A stretch of 64,000 bases of DNA from Helichrysum umbraculigerum (lineage: Eukaryota > Streptophyta > Magnoliopsida > Asterales > Asteraceae), in contig CATIUR010000006.1 of NCBI GenBank assembly GCA_949592205.1, forward strand, positions 8,387,001 to 8,451,000, in the 5' to 3' direction. Positions 22,938-32,750 of this stretch are shown one piece after another. A program made the translations under genes and the position numbers. Position 1 is the first letter of the stretch; each line of letters starts with the position of its first letter. The notes under the pieces were generated by a model. The model was not told the origin of the DNA. It searched no databases and worked only from the letters and a program-made list of their open reading frames with translations.

Positions 22938-23660
22938 CGTTTGCGCGTAGGTAAAAGAGTTGATCACTGGAAGATCCTGGTGCAAATGGTTGAGTAACAG
23001 CTGAGTGAATCGAGGATACAACGCCCATTTGTCTTTATTATCCAAAGCGTTGTTCACAAAACCCCTGAAGATATAGCCTGAGAAGTTGAAGGGCTTGTTG
23101 TATATCAGGGCAAGAATAGCAGAGGCAGTCGCAAATTTCATCCCTTCGAGACCTGCCTTGCGACTGGATAAGCACACAATGACGATGTGAGCCAGATACC
23201 TCCAAACCTTTGTCATATAGGTTTTCTTGTACTGATCAACTGGAATGTCTTGATAACCAATCGATCGCATGCCCTGAGCAATAGCAGCTGAAGAAAACTG
23301 GGTGATCATGTCAGAATTATCACCGAATTCGAAGAAATCTCGAATAAGCTGCTCAGAAAAGATGACTTGACGGCCGCGGACAGTAGAAATGATCCTAGTA
23401 TCAGCTTCATCATAGTTTACCACCGCATTATCCCAAAACTCGGTAATGTGATTTGTCAGGATCCGAGTATCTGCAGTGATAGCTTTGTAAATACGCGAGC
23501 GTTGAAGAAATGCGATCATTGGGCGATACGGGAGGGAAGTCTCGACCGTTGTATTCATGAATGCCACAATGTTGTGACGTGGCTCCCAGAAGTATTTAGA
23601 GATGTCGATCTCTGGGAGTGCTGGAGCAGCTGGAGCAGCTTGAGCAGGTTGTTCAGCCAT
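22938..23660 (-). pseudogene. Copia third (accessory) ORF, 5' part, truncated by the chromovirus
   Basis: ATG at 23660. The frame runs about 240 codons until the inserted LTR, where it picks up a few LTR-derived codons and stops. It sits between pol and the 3' LTR on the element's strand, where Sirevirus-like and many Asteraceae copia elements have an extra ORF. After an Ala/Pro-rich start, recognisable stretches are FLQRSRIYKAIT, ITEFWDNAVV, YKKTYMTKVWRYLAH, FNFSGYIFRGFVNN and LYPRFTQLLL. I recall this pattern from uncharacterised accessory ORFs of Asteraceae copia elements. No membrane segment or catalytic motif is evident, so an envelope role is not supported. A pyrimidine-rich TTATTTTTGTAG lies just before the ATG and could be a splice acceptor. 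Confidence 0.7.
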
Positions 23661-23752
23661 TTCTACAAAAATAACAGTAATACAGCCAAAACTCGAAATG
23701 CGTTAGCGTTAGTACCAAAAAAATAATTCGCGTTTTATTTTTACAAAAGTTC

Positions 23753-24047
23753 TGCGACACAACAGTTGTGTCGCATGAGGTTCATACGACATAAGGACTG
23801 TGTCGTATAAGAATAATACGACACAAGCATTGTGTCGTATGACACGTGTCACGCGGACAGCATTTCCCCTGCATTTAGCAATAATTGAGAAATTAATCTC
23901 GAATGCGACATAGTCGCTGTGTCGTATGGTGTGTCGTATAAAGAGGGTACGACATAACGTTGGTGTCGTATAAAAATACGACATAAGGACCGGTGATCAA
24001 TACGACATAAAAACCAAGTATCTATGCGACATAACGACTATGTCGTA
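23753..24047. repeat. 23-bp palindrome array upstream of the copia third ORF
   Basis: Six 23-bp units of TRCGACA...TGTCGYA type at 23753, 23785, 23817, 23904, 23948 and 24025; the first three are exactly 32 bp apart. Extra half-sites lie between them. It ends about 90 bp before the ORF's ATG. A looser cluster of the same motif continues at 24379-24575. Confidence 0.9.
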
Positions 24048-24575
24048 TGTTATGTCGCAAAGATGAACATCAACGCAACCCAGATTCGATCGATGAAAGT
24101 TTTTTGGGGTTTTCGAAATCCAGTCATACCCTAGGGTTCGTACACAACAGGGGATCAATAATATGTAATTTTCTAACCCTAATAACCCCTAAACCCTAAA
24201 TAATTTAACGAAAAACCGAAACCCTAAAAACGTAATACGGGTCGATCGAATTCCGAACAAAATACGCGATAAAAACATGAAAGAATTATACCTAAAGATG
24301 CGCAAACAGATGATGAACAGGAATCGAGCAACAAAACGCAAAGAAAAGCCTTCGAAATCACGAATCCGATCGAAAAACGCTTGTGTCGCAAAATCGCCTT
24401 TATGTCGTATAGTTTGTGTCGTGAAAGATTTGAAAACGTAAATGATTATGTCGTATGTTGTGAATAGTTATCCCTGACCCGCATACGACATAGTATACGA
24501 CACAAACAAAACTGACTTATACGACACAGATGTTGTGTCGTATAACAGGAGTACGTCACAGTGGTTGTGTCGCAC

Positions 24576-25809
24576 AGAACACAAATCAGAAATTTTCAAG
24601 ATTAAAAAATTCGATTTTTTGTGCCGATTCGGATTTTGATTTTAGAATTTTCGCATAGAAGATGATTTGTGACTAAAAAAAATTAAAAAGAAAAGATACA
24701 ATTTAAAGAATATTAAAGAGATAAAACTAAATATAAACATAAAATAAAAGAAACAAATACAACTAAAAGCGATAAATTTATAAAATCGTTTTGGTGACGG
24801 AGTTGAGATACAGGTTAGGGATCATACCGAAATAACATGCAATTATTAGGAATAGAAAGTGTTATTTCGATTATCAGTATATTTGTCCACTTTAAATTTA
24901 CGTGGCACATTTAAAACACCTTTTATAAAAATTATTTCAAGACGATTACCGATATTGTTTGTCCACTTAAGCATGTTACAACCGAGTTTGTGGAGTTAAC
25001 CTTTTATTGTTAGAATGTATAAGTCTCTGTGGCACCCACCATTGATATACCCCTATACTCTAGACAATAACATAGTTTCCATATTTAGAAAGAATAAAGA
25101 AAGATCATTTTTAAGAATCAGGCTAGAGTTGACAGGTCAGTACAGAAGTACAGCAAAGCAACCTAACGTGATTCAAGTATAATCACAACCAATCGCAGTC
25201 AAACTGAAGTTGGAGTTTCCCAAACAGCGACCTTGGTTAGTATGATTTAGGATTAAGCAAAACCGATCGCAGTCAAACTGGATTTGGAGTTTCCCAAACA
25301 GCGACCTTGTTCAGTATCATTAAGATTTTTAAGTGCATTGACCTGTAATTGCTTAACCCCAAGTTTATAGTAACTGTTACCAGTTCTGTACTTTCGTACA
25401 ACAGAGGCAACAAACAGCATAAACTCCCAAATGATTTCAGATAAAAGTTCCAAAGATAGAAATATGTTAAGCTACGTTAAGGAATTAAGACATTGAGTCG
25501 TACATCATACGGAGTTTACCACAAGATAATAGACACATATTTAAATGATTTCTTAATAATCCAGAGACAGGTGTGTATCATGCCTACCGGTACATCGCAT
25601 GATGAAGACAATTTTCATAAAAACAGTTTTAAGTGTGTCAGATAAACCTACTGACACATCAAATATAAAACTTAAAATTCCATTTTGTGCATGTCACTCG
25701 ATGTACTATCATATCCCAAGTTGTTTACAGACTCAACTCAACGTCTATTTTAAAATGTAGCAACCATTGCATTTCCTTGATACTAACGAGTATAAAGAGT
25801 GGCGGTTGC

Positions 25810-25847
<38 letters not shown>

Positions 25848-25895
25848 TTTTAGTGTAAGAAAAGCAAATAAACTGTACAGAAAATAAGTCACAAA
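24576..25895 (-). other. Copia noncoding spacer between pol and the third ORF
   Basis: No coding sequence seen. Contains an imperfect duplication of about 74 bp (25187-25260 and 25261-25320, sharing GGAGTTTCCCAAACAGCGAC) and a T-tract at 25811-25845 (plus strand). Confidence 0.6.
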
Positions 25896-28800
25896 TCATT
25901 TCTTGAGATCAAGGGAAATCATCCCTATCATATCCACAAGTTCGTTGAAACGAGCACGCGAAAAAGCTTTAGTGAATAAGTCGGCCTTTTGCTTAAGGGT
26001 ATCTATGTGAATGAGGTCAATTAAATGTTTCTCATAGCAATCTCGTATGAAGTGAAACCTAATCTCTATGTGCTTGGTCTTAGAGTGTTGAACGGGATTG
26101 CGAATAATAGATATAGCAGCAGTATTATCAATATGAATAGGAGTCAAAGTAAGAAGTAACCCATAGTCACGCAATTGATGTTGAATCCACAAAATCTGTG
26201 AACAACAGCTTGCAGCAGCAATGTATTCAGCTTCCGCTGTTGAGGTGGAAACTGTGGTTTGCTTCTTACACTGCCAAGACACCAGTCGAGAACCGAGGTA
26301 TTGGCATCCTCCTGTAGTTGACTTTTTATCCGAATTGCAGCCGCCATAATCAGAATCAGAATAGGCAGTGAGAGCGAAATTTTTCTCATTTGAGTACCAT
26401 AGACCAAGTGATGGTCTATATTTGAGGTAACCAAAAATTCGCTTCACAACCTTCATGTGAGAGACTTTGGGCTTTGATTGATATCTGGAACAGATAGACA
26501 CAGCAAACACAATGTCTGGTCTGGATGCAGTGAGATACATCAATGATCCTATCATAGAACGATAGTCCCGCTCCTTGCAGTCTTCTTCGTGTTCAGCGGG
26601 TCCGAGTTTGTGATCAGTTTCAATGGGAGTACCATATGGCTTACAGTCATGGAGTTCATACCGAGTCAACATGTCATTGACATATTTGGACTGATGAATG
26701 TAGAAACCCTTGTCAGACTGCTCAACCTGTACACCTAGAAAGAACTTAAGTTCTCCCATGGCACTCATCTCAAACTCGGACTTCATAATCTTCTCGAAGT
26801 CTCTGCACAAAGAATCATTTGTTGAACCAAATATGATGTCGTCCACGTAAACCTGCACAAGTAACAAATCTTTTCCAACCCTTTTTATGAAGAGAGTACT
26901 ATCAATTTGGCCTCGTGAGAAGCCATTTCTCGTGAGATGATTTGCCAACCTCGCATACCAAGCTCTTGGAGCTTGATGAAGACCATATAATGCCTTGCCT
27001 AACTTGCACACATAATCAGGATGGTTTGGATCTTCAAAACCAGGAGGTTGCAAGACATACACATCCTTCAAAACCTCTCCATACAGAAATGCGCTCTTGA
27101 CATCGAGTTGATAAACCCGAAAACCTTTAAATGTCGCATAGGCCAGAAAAATGCGAATGGACTCCAATCTTGCAACTGGAGCAAACACATCATCATAGTC
27201 CAAACCCTCAATCTGAGTAAAACCTTGAACAACCAGCCGAGCCTTATTCCGAATAACTACGCCTCTGTCATCTTTCTTCACACGATAAACCCAGCGAGTT
27301 CCAATTGGATCGACATCCATTGGTAAAGGAACCAACTCCCAGACATCAAGCTTTTTGAATTGATTCAATTCTTCCTGCATAGCCTCAACCCAGTATGGAT
27401 CTTTCAAAGCTTCAGCAATTTTCTTTGGTTCATGCTGAGACAAGAAGCATTCTTCCAATTCTTCTTCAACACAGGCAAAATTGGCAGATGAAGATTCTTC
27501 ACGGACTTCATTAGCAGCAGATTGATGCCTAGTTAAGACACCTTGTTGAAGATCACCAATGATGTTTTCAGTGGGGTGAGTAGAATGAATTCTAAGCTGA
27601 GGAATCGGATCAGGCACAATGATTGAATCCAAATTTGACAGATCACCTCCAGGATTTTGAATTTCAACTGAGCTATTAGTGGCAGTATCCTCATTGTCAA
27701 TTGGTGTGACAATATCGGTTTTAGTTTGAGGATTAGATTCAGAAGCCACTTGATCAACATCGGAGGGATTGTCATCATTGACAACATTCTCAGGAGGTAC
27801 TACTCTAGAATAGGAGATTGAGTCGTCAGAGGTAAGATCCAATCCATGAAGTAGAGACACCATCTGTTCTTCTTCACTAAATTTGGGAAGATTGAAAGAG
27901 TCCACCAACTTATCATACTCAAACAAGGAATCAGGTCCCTTGCCTTTTGGAGAATCAGTATATTTCATAAACCTTACTTCAAAATGTTCTTCTATTCTCC
28001 CAGTAGACTTGTTGAAAACTCTTTTATTTGGAGAGTTCACAGAATATCCCAAAAATAACCCATCGACTGCTTTTTCATCAAATTTGCCTACCGAGTCCTT
28101 AGTAATTAAAATTGAGCAAGGACACCCGAAAGGCTCAAGAAACTTCAAATTTGGTTTGCGATTATTCAGCAATTCGTAACATGTTTTCTTTCGCTTTTTA
28201 ACAATCGAAACCCTATTTAACACATAGCAGGCAGTGTTAACAGCTTCTGCCCAAAAAGTGGTTGGCAGATGCGCATCAGACAACATGGTTCTTGCTGCCT
28301 CAATGATTGTCCTATTCTTTCTTTCAGCTACTCCATTTTGCTGAGGAGTACGAGCAGCACTAAACTGATGAAAGATTCCCTTTCGAAGACAATACATTTC
28401 CAAAGTTCTGTTCTTGAATTCTGTTCCATTATCACTGCGCAGTTTCTTGATTTTCAGATTACACAAATTTTCCAGTCTGTCGAATAAGTAAGTTAAAGTA
28501 TCAGCTGTTTCATCCTTTCCGGCCAAGAAATATACCCAAGAAAACCTTGAGTAATCATCAGTAACAACCAGACAGTATGATTTTCCTCCAATACTTTTCT
28601 TATTCACAGGACCGAACAGATCCATGTGAAGCAGCTCCAATGGAGATTCAATTGAGTTCACCTGCTTAGACTTATGGAACTTCTTGTGTTGTTTCCCTTT
28701 GAGACAGGAAACGCATTCATCATCTGTTACGAATGACTTTTTGGGCACACCTAACACAAGATCATTATTAACAAGATAATTCATTCTGCGAAAATGAATA

Positions 28801-29255
28801 TGTCCCATTCGTCTATGCCAAAGCAGTGAATCTTTAGAAGATGCTTTTGATAGCAAACAAGTATGCTCCTTGGTAATCACAGTTTGCATATCCAAAATGT
28901 ACGAGTTGCGTACACGGGGTGCTCTCAGTAACACCCATTCCTCGGGAATAACAAATCCCGGTTTCAAAATTAAACATTCAACATCTGTAAATGCGGTAGT
29001 GAACTTCTTGTCGCAGACTTGAGAAACACTGATCAGATTGTGTTGCAGTTCCTCGACATAGTTCACTTTATCAAAACTCACTTGCCCATTAGAAAGAGTA
29101 CCCTGACCCGTGATATTACCACCTGTATCTCCCGCAAAAGCAACATGTCCTCCTCGATATGGTTTCACATCAGACAGAAGGGACATGTCACCAGTCATGT
29201 GCCGTGAGCAGCCACTGTCCACATACCATTTACTTCTTTGTATATGATCTGACTG
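25896..29255 (-). CDS. Copia Pol: protease, integrase, RT, RNase H
   Basis: Open from the TAG at 29256-29258 to a stop at 25896. Numbering from the GTG at 29222 (1,108 aa): protease DSGCSRHMTG at 2-11; pre-integrase LWHRRMGHIH about 134-143 with CVSC at 170-173; integrase D201, D264, E300 (QQNGVAERKN); RT with YQLDVKSAFLYGE (D707) and YVDD 792-795; RNase H D956, E997, D1032. All key residues are present. No ATG lies between the upstream TAG and the protease active site, so Pol must be made as a fusion with Gag, by readthrough, splicing or another recoding. It is in the same frame as gag. Confidence 0.93.
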   Translation of the reverse strand, partial: QSDHIQRSKWYVDSGCSRHMTGDMSLLSDVKPYRGGHVAFAGDTGGNITGQGTLSNGQVSFDKVNYVEELQHNLISVSQVCDKKFTTAFTDVECLILKPGFVIPEEWVLLRAPRVRNSYILDMQTVITKEHTCLLSKASSKDSLLWHRRMGHIHFRRMNYLVNNDLVLGVPKKSFVTDDECVSCLKGKQHKKFHKSKQVNSIESPLELLHMDLFGPVNKKSIGGKSYCLVVTDDYSRFSWVYFLAGKDETADTLTYLFDRLENLCNLKIKKLRSDNGTEFKNRTLEMYCLRKGIFHQFSAARTPQQNGVAERKNRTIIEAARTMLSDAHLPTTFWAEAVNTACYVLNRVSIVKKRKKTCYELLNNRKPNLKFLEPFGCPCSILITKDSVGKFDEKAVDGLFLGYSVNSPNKRVFNKSTGRIEEHFEVRFMKYTDSPKGKGPDSLFEYDKLVDSFNLPKFSEEEQMVSLLHGLDLTSDDSISYSRVVPPENVVNDDNPSDVDQVASESNPQTKTDIVTPIDNEDTATNSSVEIQNPGGDLSNLDSIIVPDPIPQLRIHSTHPTENIIGDLQQGVLTRHQSAANEVREESSSANFACVEEELEECFLSQHEPKKIAEALKDPYWVEAMQEELNQFKKLDVWELVPLPMDVDPIGTRWVYRVKKDDRGVVIRNKARLVVQGFTQIEGLDYDDVFAPVARLESIRIFLAYATFKGFRVYQLDVKSAFLYGEVLKDVYVLQPPGFEDPNHPDYVCKLGKALYGLHQAPRAWYARLANHLTRNGFSRGQIDSTLFIKRVGKDLLLVQVYVDDIIFGSTNDSLCRDFEKIMKSEFEMSAMGELKFFLGVQVEQSDKGFYIHQSKYVNDMLTRYELHDCKPYGTPIETDHKLGPAEHEEDCKERDYRSMIGSLMYLTASRPDIVFAVSICSRYQSKPKVSHMKVVKRIFGYLKYRPSLGLWYSNEKNFALTAYSDSDYGGCNSDKKSTTGGCQYLGSRLVSWQCKKQTTVSTSTAEAEYIAAASCCSQILWIQHQLRDYGLLLTLTPIHIDNTAAISIIRNPVQHSKTKHIEIRFHFIRDCYEKHLIDLIHIDTLKQKADLFTKAFSRARFNELVDMIGMISLDLKK

Positions 29256-29309
29256 CTACAGCACAACATAGAGAGAAAGTTAGTTAGAAATGGAGACCCA
29301 GGCCTTTAC
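29256..29309 (-). other. Gag/Pol junction: two in-frame stops inside a 54-nt GT-AG segment
   Basis: On the minus strand the gag frame meets TAA (29280-29282), then seven sense codons, then TAG (29256-29258), after which pol continues in the same frame. The segment 29309 to 29256 begins GTAAAG, contains TTCTAACTAAC (branch-point-like) and a pyrimidine stretch CTTTCTCTCT, and ends CTGTAG. Its length is divisible by three and it starts on a codon boundary. The TAG is followed by CAG-TCA, which fits the CAR-YYA readthrough context. Confidence 0.55.
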
Positions 29310-32063
29310 AGACTTGGGTACTCCAGAGACCTCATCAATAATAACTACATCAGTTAAAACTTTGTTTTTCAATAAATCAGGTGCAATTCCTGATGCAGTA
29401 TTACTTGATGATGAGTCATTTAACGACTCTTTTGGTCTCCAAATTTTCACAGGAACAATATTGGGTTGCTTGTTAACATTGTCAGGCTGTTTAACCAGAG
29501 GTTTACTAGGCCTAGCAGCATTAACTTTCGGGATAGAAGTATGAGAGAGTGAACCCTTCTTTGAAAAAGATTTAACAGATGAATTTTTGTAAACAGAATT
29601 TCTGGGAACACCTTTTGAAAACTTCTTTCTCAAAAGCAACGGGCATTGACTAATCAAGTGACCTTGTTTCTTGTAGTAGAAACATGATCGTCTTTCCCTA
29701 AAGGTTCGGTCGTTACTGCCTAAAAATTGAGGTGAGACAGGTAACTTATGTGAGCATGTTGAAGTGGATGCCCCAGAATGTGAAACAGAAAGTTTAACAG
29801 AGTTCTTAAGTGATTTGTCATTAATATTCTGTATCTCTTTCCTTTTATGTTCAGCCTTAACCTTAGTATTCATTGGAAAAGTTTCATCATCTGATTCAGT
29901 AGTGAGAATGTGATGTTCAGGCTTAATGTTTTTCTTTTCACATTGAGGCACACACTTACAGGGAACATCCTCAACTTCGACCTTTTCTTCAATAGTTTTT
30001 AAGGGAGCAGGCGAAAAACTACCAAAGGGGGTAAACTTGACGGTTCCTGAGGGGGTAAACCTAACAGGTTCAAAAGGCTTCACAGGTTCAGCCTTAATTG
30101 TCTTAGGTTTCTTCTTATCATGGTTAACTTCTATGTTGGCTTTATAGAATTCAGGCAACTTAAACGGATTCAAACTAACAGGTTCACATACAGGCATAGC
30201 TACTTTCTTAACAACAGGTTCATTAACTGATATTTCAATGGGCTTTGCATCTACTAAAGCAGTAGGCACAAAATCTTTAATTTCATCCTTAGACGGTCTA
30301 CACAAATTCACATCTAAAGACGGAGGCGGTTGATTATGATAACCATAACCGGACTTATCTTTAGAACTAGTTCTACCCGTCTGCAGGATATCAGTAAAGA
30401 CCAAGGCTGAAGTGTTGATATTCTTGAGTTTTCGTTGCAAATCAACAGCTTTGGCTTGAGAGTCAGCCAATTCCTTTTTCAAATGAGCAATCATTTTTAA
30501 GTAACTGTCAATTTCATCTTGATTACTGAAAATTAGAGCTTTCAGCTCCTTTTTATCTTCAATAAGTTGATTAATGTTACTTTCAAAGTGTTTCTCATTA
30601 TTTTTTAAAACTTTGTTTGCTTCCATCAAATTCAAGATATCTAACTTCAAGTTGTCATTATGTTCCATAAGCCCATTTACTTTACCAGTTAAACTAATAC
30701 ATGAATCACAAGTAAATTTAGCAAATGGTACCTCATTGTTGATAGCCATGAAGCATTGCTCTTGAGTTTCATGAGCAGAAAAATCATAAGCATCTCCATC
30801 CTCAATCAACAATGCAGCCTTAGCAGTAGTATGCTCAATCTGTTTTGGAACAACAGATGGTTTAGTGAAACCCGAAGCAGGCTGTCGTCCTCTCTCACAT
30901 TCACGGGAAAAGTGTCCAAGATTCTGACACTTATAACACTTGATTTTGCTTTTATCGAATCCCGTTGGTGTTCGGTCAGCTGTATCTTCAAGAGATCTCT
31001 TTCCAGTTCGTCTTAGATAGTTTTTGGCTCTACGAGTGAGCATAGCCATATTCCATCTAATGTCGATCCTTTCTAACTCATCGGGATCAACCTGATTGAA
31101 ATCTTCATCAGTCAGTTCCAATGTACTGACTCTTTTAGAAAGAAAATCTTCATATGATGACAAGAAGGCAGTAAACATGGCTGCATGTTCATCAGTGGTT
31201 GCTGAAGAAGGAACAGATGGTGATGAACATGTACTGCTTGAAGAAGCATTATAAGCTGGTAGGGCTGAAAATGTTCCTACAGTAGGATTGCTGTAAGAAG
31301 AGAATCTCTGAGAATTTGTCTCAGCTGAGATGAAAGTTGTTCCACCATGACTTGATTCTGATGCACGAGCAGTAGATCTTGTTTCCTTCTTTTCAATATC
31401 CAATGCCCCAGCTTCAAGTTTTCCAATAAGATCATCCAGAGACAATTGCTTTGTTTTTGGATCGCTTTCCAATAACAAAACTCGTGTTTCCCAACTTGAT
31501 GGCAGAGCAGCTAAAGCCTTTTTGTTAATCTCAGAATTTTTGAGATTATATCCGCCAGCTTGCAGTTCATTTACTGTGCGGGTAAATCTGCAAAGCATGT
31601 CTCTGACCGTTTCATTCTTCTGGATATAGAAATAATCAAACTGAGTTTTGACTAATTCCAATTTGCTTTCGATGTACTCAGTGTTGCCACAAAATCTCTT
31701 TTCAATTGCAGTCCAAAGATCATAAGCAATAGTTTGTGGAAACATATCCAAAACGTCTGTTGGAAGCGACATAGTAATAGCAGAATGAGTCTTCCGCTCA
31801 ATTTCCCATGCTTTACGTTCTTCGGGAGTGTATGAGCGAATGGGTTTGGGTGGAGGAACACCCATGTGTTCTCCAAGGGCAACAGGAGGAACATATCGTT
31901 CAAGAAGGGCCAACTCCATATCAGGATCGGTGAATAAAACAAACGATATGAACCGTTGTTTCCATGCTCGAAATGGCAAACTCGGTGCAAAATAAGGAGG
32001 TTTATTTGCACTACCAATCGTAGCATTATGTTGTAAAACTGCATCAACGCTTTGAAGAGACAT
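29280..32063 (-). CDS. Copia Gag with coiled coil and two zinc knuckles
   Basis: ATG at 32063 (MSLQSVDAVLQ). Numbering from the in-frame TTG at 32078 gives 932 aa, long for a copia Gag. Order: capsid-like domain about 35-225 (FRAWKQRFISFVLF; FCGNTEYIESKLELVKTQFD); CCHC knuckle 381-394 (CYKCQNLGHFSREC); predicted coiled coil about 465-555; Pro/Lys-rich linker; second knuckle-like CFYYKKQGHLISQC at 799-812. The second knuckle has Tyr802 where its second Cys should be, consistent with a single G to A change, so zinc binding there is probably lost in this copy. The frame ends in TAA at 29280-29282, directly before pol in the same frame. Confidence 0.9.
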   Translation of the reverse strand: MSLQSVDAVLQHNATIGSANKPPYFAPSLPFRAWKQRFISFVLFTDPDMELALLERYVPPVALGEHMGVPPPKPIRSYTPEERKAWEIERKTHSAITMSLPTDVLDMFPQTIAYDLWTAIEKRFCGNTEYIESKLELVKTQFDYFYIQKNETVRDMLCRFTRTVNELQAGGYNLKNSEINKKALAALPSSWETRVLLLESDPKTKQLSLDDLIGKLEAGALDIEKKETRSTARASESSHGGTTFISAETNSQRFSSYSNPTVGTFSALPAYNASSSSTCSSPSVPSSATTDEHAAMFTAFLSSYEDFLSKRVSTLELTDEDFNQVDPDELERIDIRWNMAMLTRRAKNYLRRTGKRSLEDTADRTPTGFDKSKIKCYKCQNLGHFSRECERGRQPASGFTKPSVVPKQIEHTTAKAALLIEDGDAYDFSAHETQEQCFMAINNEVPFAKFTCDSCISLTGKVNGLMEHNDNLKLDILNLMEANKVLKNNEKHFESNINQLIEDKKELKALIFSNQDEIDSYLKMIAHLKKELADSQAKAVDLQRKLKNINTSALVFTDILQTGRTSSKDKSGYGYHNQPPPSLDVNLCRPSKDEIKDFVPTALVDAKPIEISVNEPVVKKVAMPVCEPVSLNPFKLPEFYKANIEVNHDKKKPKTIKAEPVKPFEPVRFTPSGTVKFTPFGSFSPAPLKTIEEKVEVEDVPCKCVPQCEKKNIKPEHHILTTESDDETFPMNTKVKAEHKRKEIQNINDKSLKNSVKLSVSHSGASTSTCSHKLPVSPQFLGSNDRTFRERRSCFYYKKQGHLISQCPLLLRKKFSKGVPRNSVYKNSSVKSFSKKGSLSHTSIPKVNAARPSKPLVKQPDNVNKQPNIVPVKIWRPKESLNDSSSSNTASGIAPDLLKNKVLTDVVIIDEVSGVPKSVKAWVSISN

Positions 32064-32133
32064 GATGAAAATCTGCAAAACAAATCAGAAAATACACACC
32101 AAACAAACTGATTTTTGTCTAAGTCAGGAATTA

Positions 32134-32413
32134 TGCGACACAGTGTTATGTCGCAGAGTATCAATACGACACAAGATTTATGTCGCAGAGTACAAATACG
32201 ACACAGATGTAGTGTCGCAGAACTTAATCTGACAGAAGACAAAAATGCGACACAACAGTTATGTCGTATGTTATGTCGCAACTTGTGTCGCAGACCAGTC
32301 AAGGTCAAAAAAAATTATGTCGCAAGGTTATGGCGCACGTTGTGTCGCAGACAATTTAATGTCGTATTGTTGTGTCGTATGAACAGTGATACGACACAAG
32401 CCTTGTGTCGCAA
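32134..32413. repeat. Palindrome array in the copia leader, just upstream of gag
   Basis: At least a dozen TGCGACA/TACGACA or TGTCGCA/TGTCGTA half-sites, several paired as 22-23-bp palindromes (for example 32134-32155 and near 32391-32413). It ends 70 bp before the gag ATG. Confidence 0.9.
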
Positions 32414-32735
32414 AAGTGCACGTACAGACAGTTTTTGATCCTACAAAAAGTTTCAATTTTCAAAACAAATCATTACAAACCAACTACACCATGCTTCATC
32501 AGACTGGTTTCTCAAACTTTTAGACAAAATGATTGCTAGCTTTTCACCAAACAAATCAACAACAAAAATCTTTGAAGATTAACAACCAAATATGATCAAA
32601 ATAACCCTTTTTGAACCAAGAACATCAAGAACATCAAGAACACCAAGAACATTTAAAAACATAAATTATGAAAATAATGTTTTTGGACCAAAATCTAGCA
32701 CCAAACTAACTCGAAACCGCAACTCAAGAGTATGC

Positions 32736-32749
32736 GGCTCTGATACCAA
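32736..32749 (-). other. Copia primer-binding site
   Basis: The minus strand reads TTGGTATCAGAGCC, initiator tRNA-Met type, one base after the 5' LTR. Confidence 0.9.
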
Positions 32750-32750
32750 T

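Noticed and set aside
32736..32749. TTGGTATCAGAGCC as part of a tRNA gene
   Set aside because: Only the tRNA-complementary primer site adjoining an LTR; no cloverleaf sequence around it. The same holds at 9409 and 16354.
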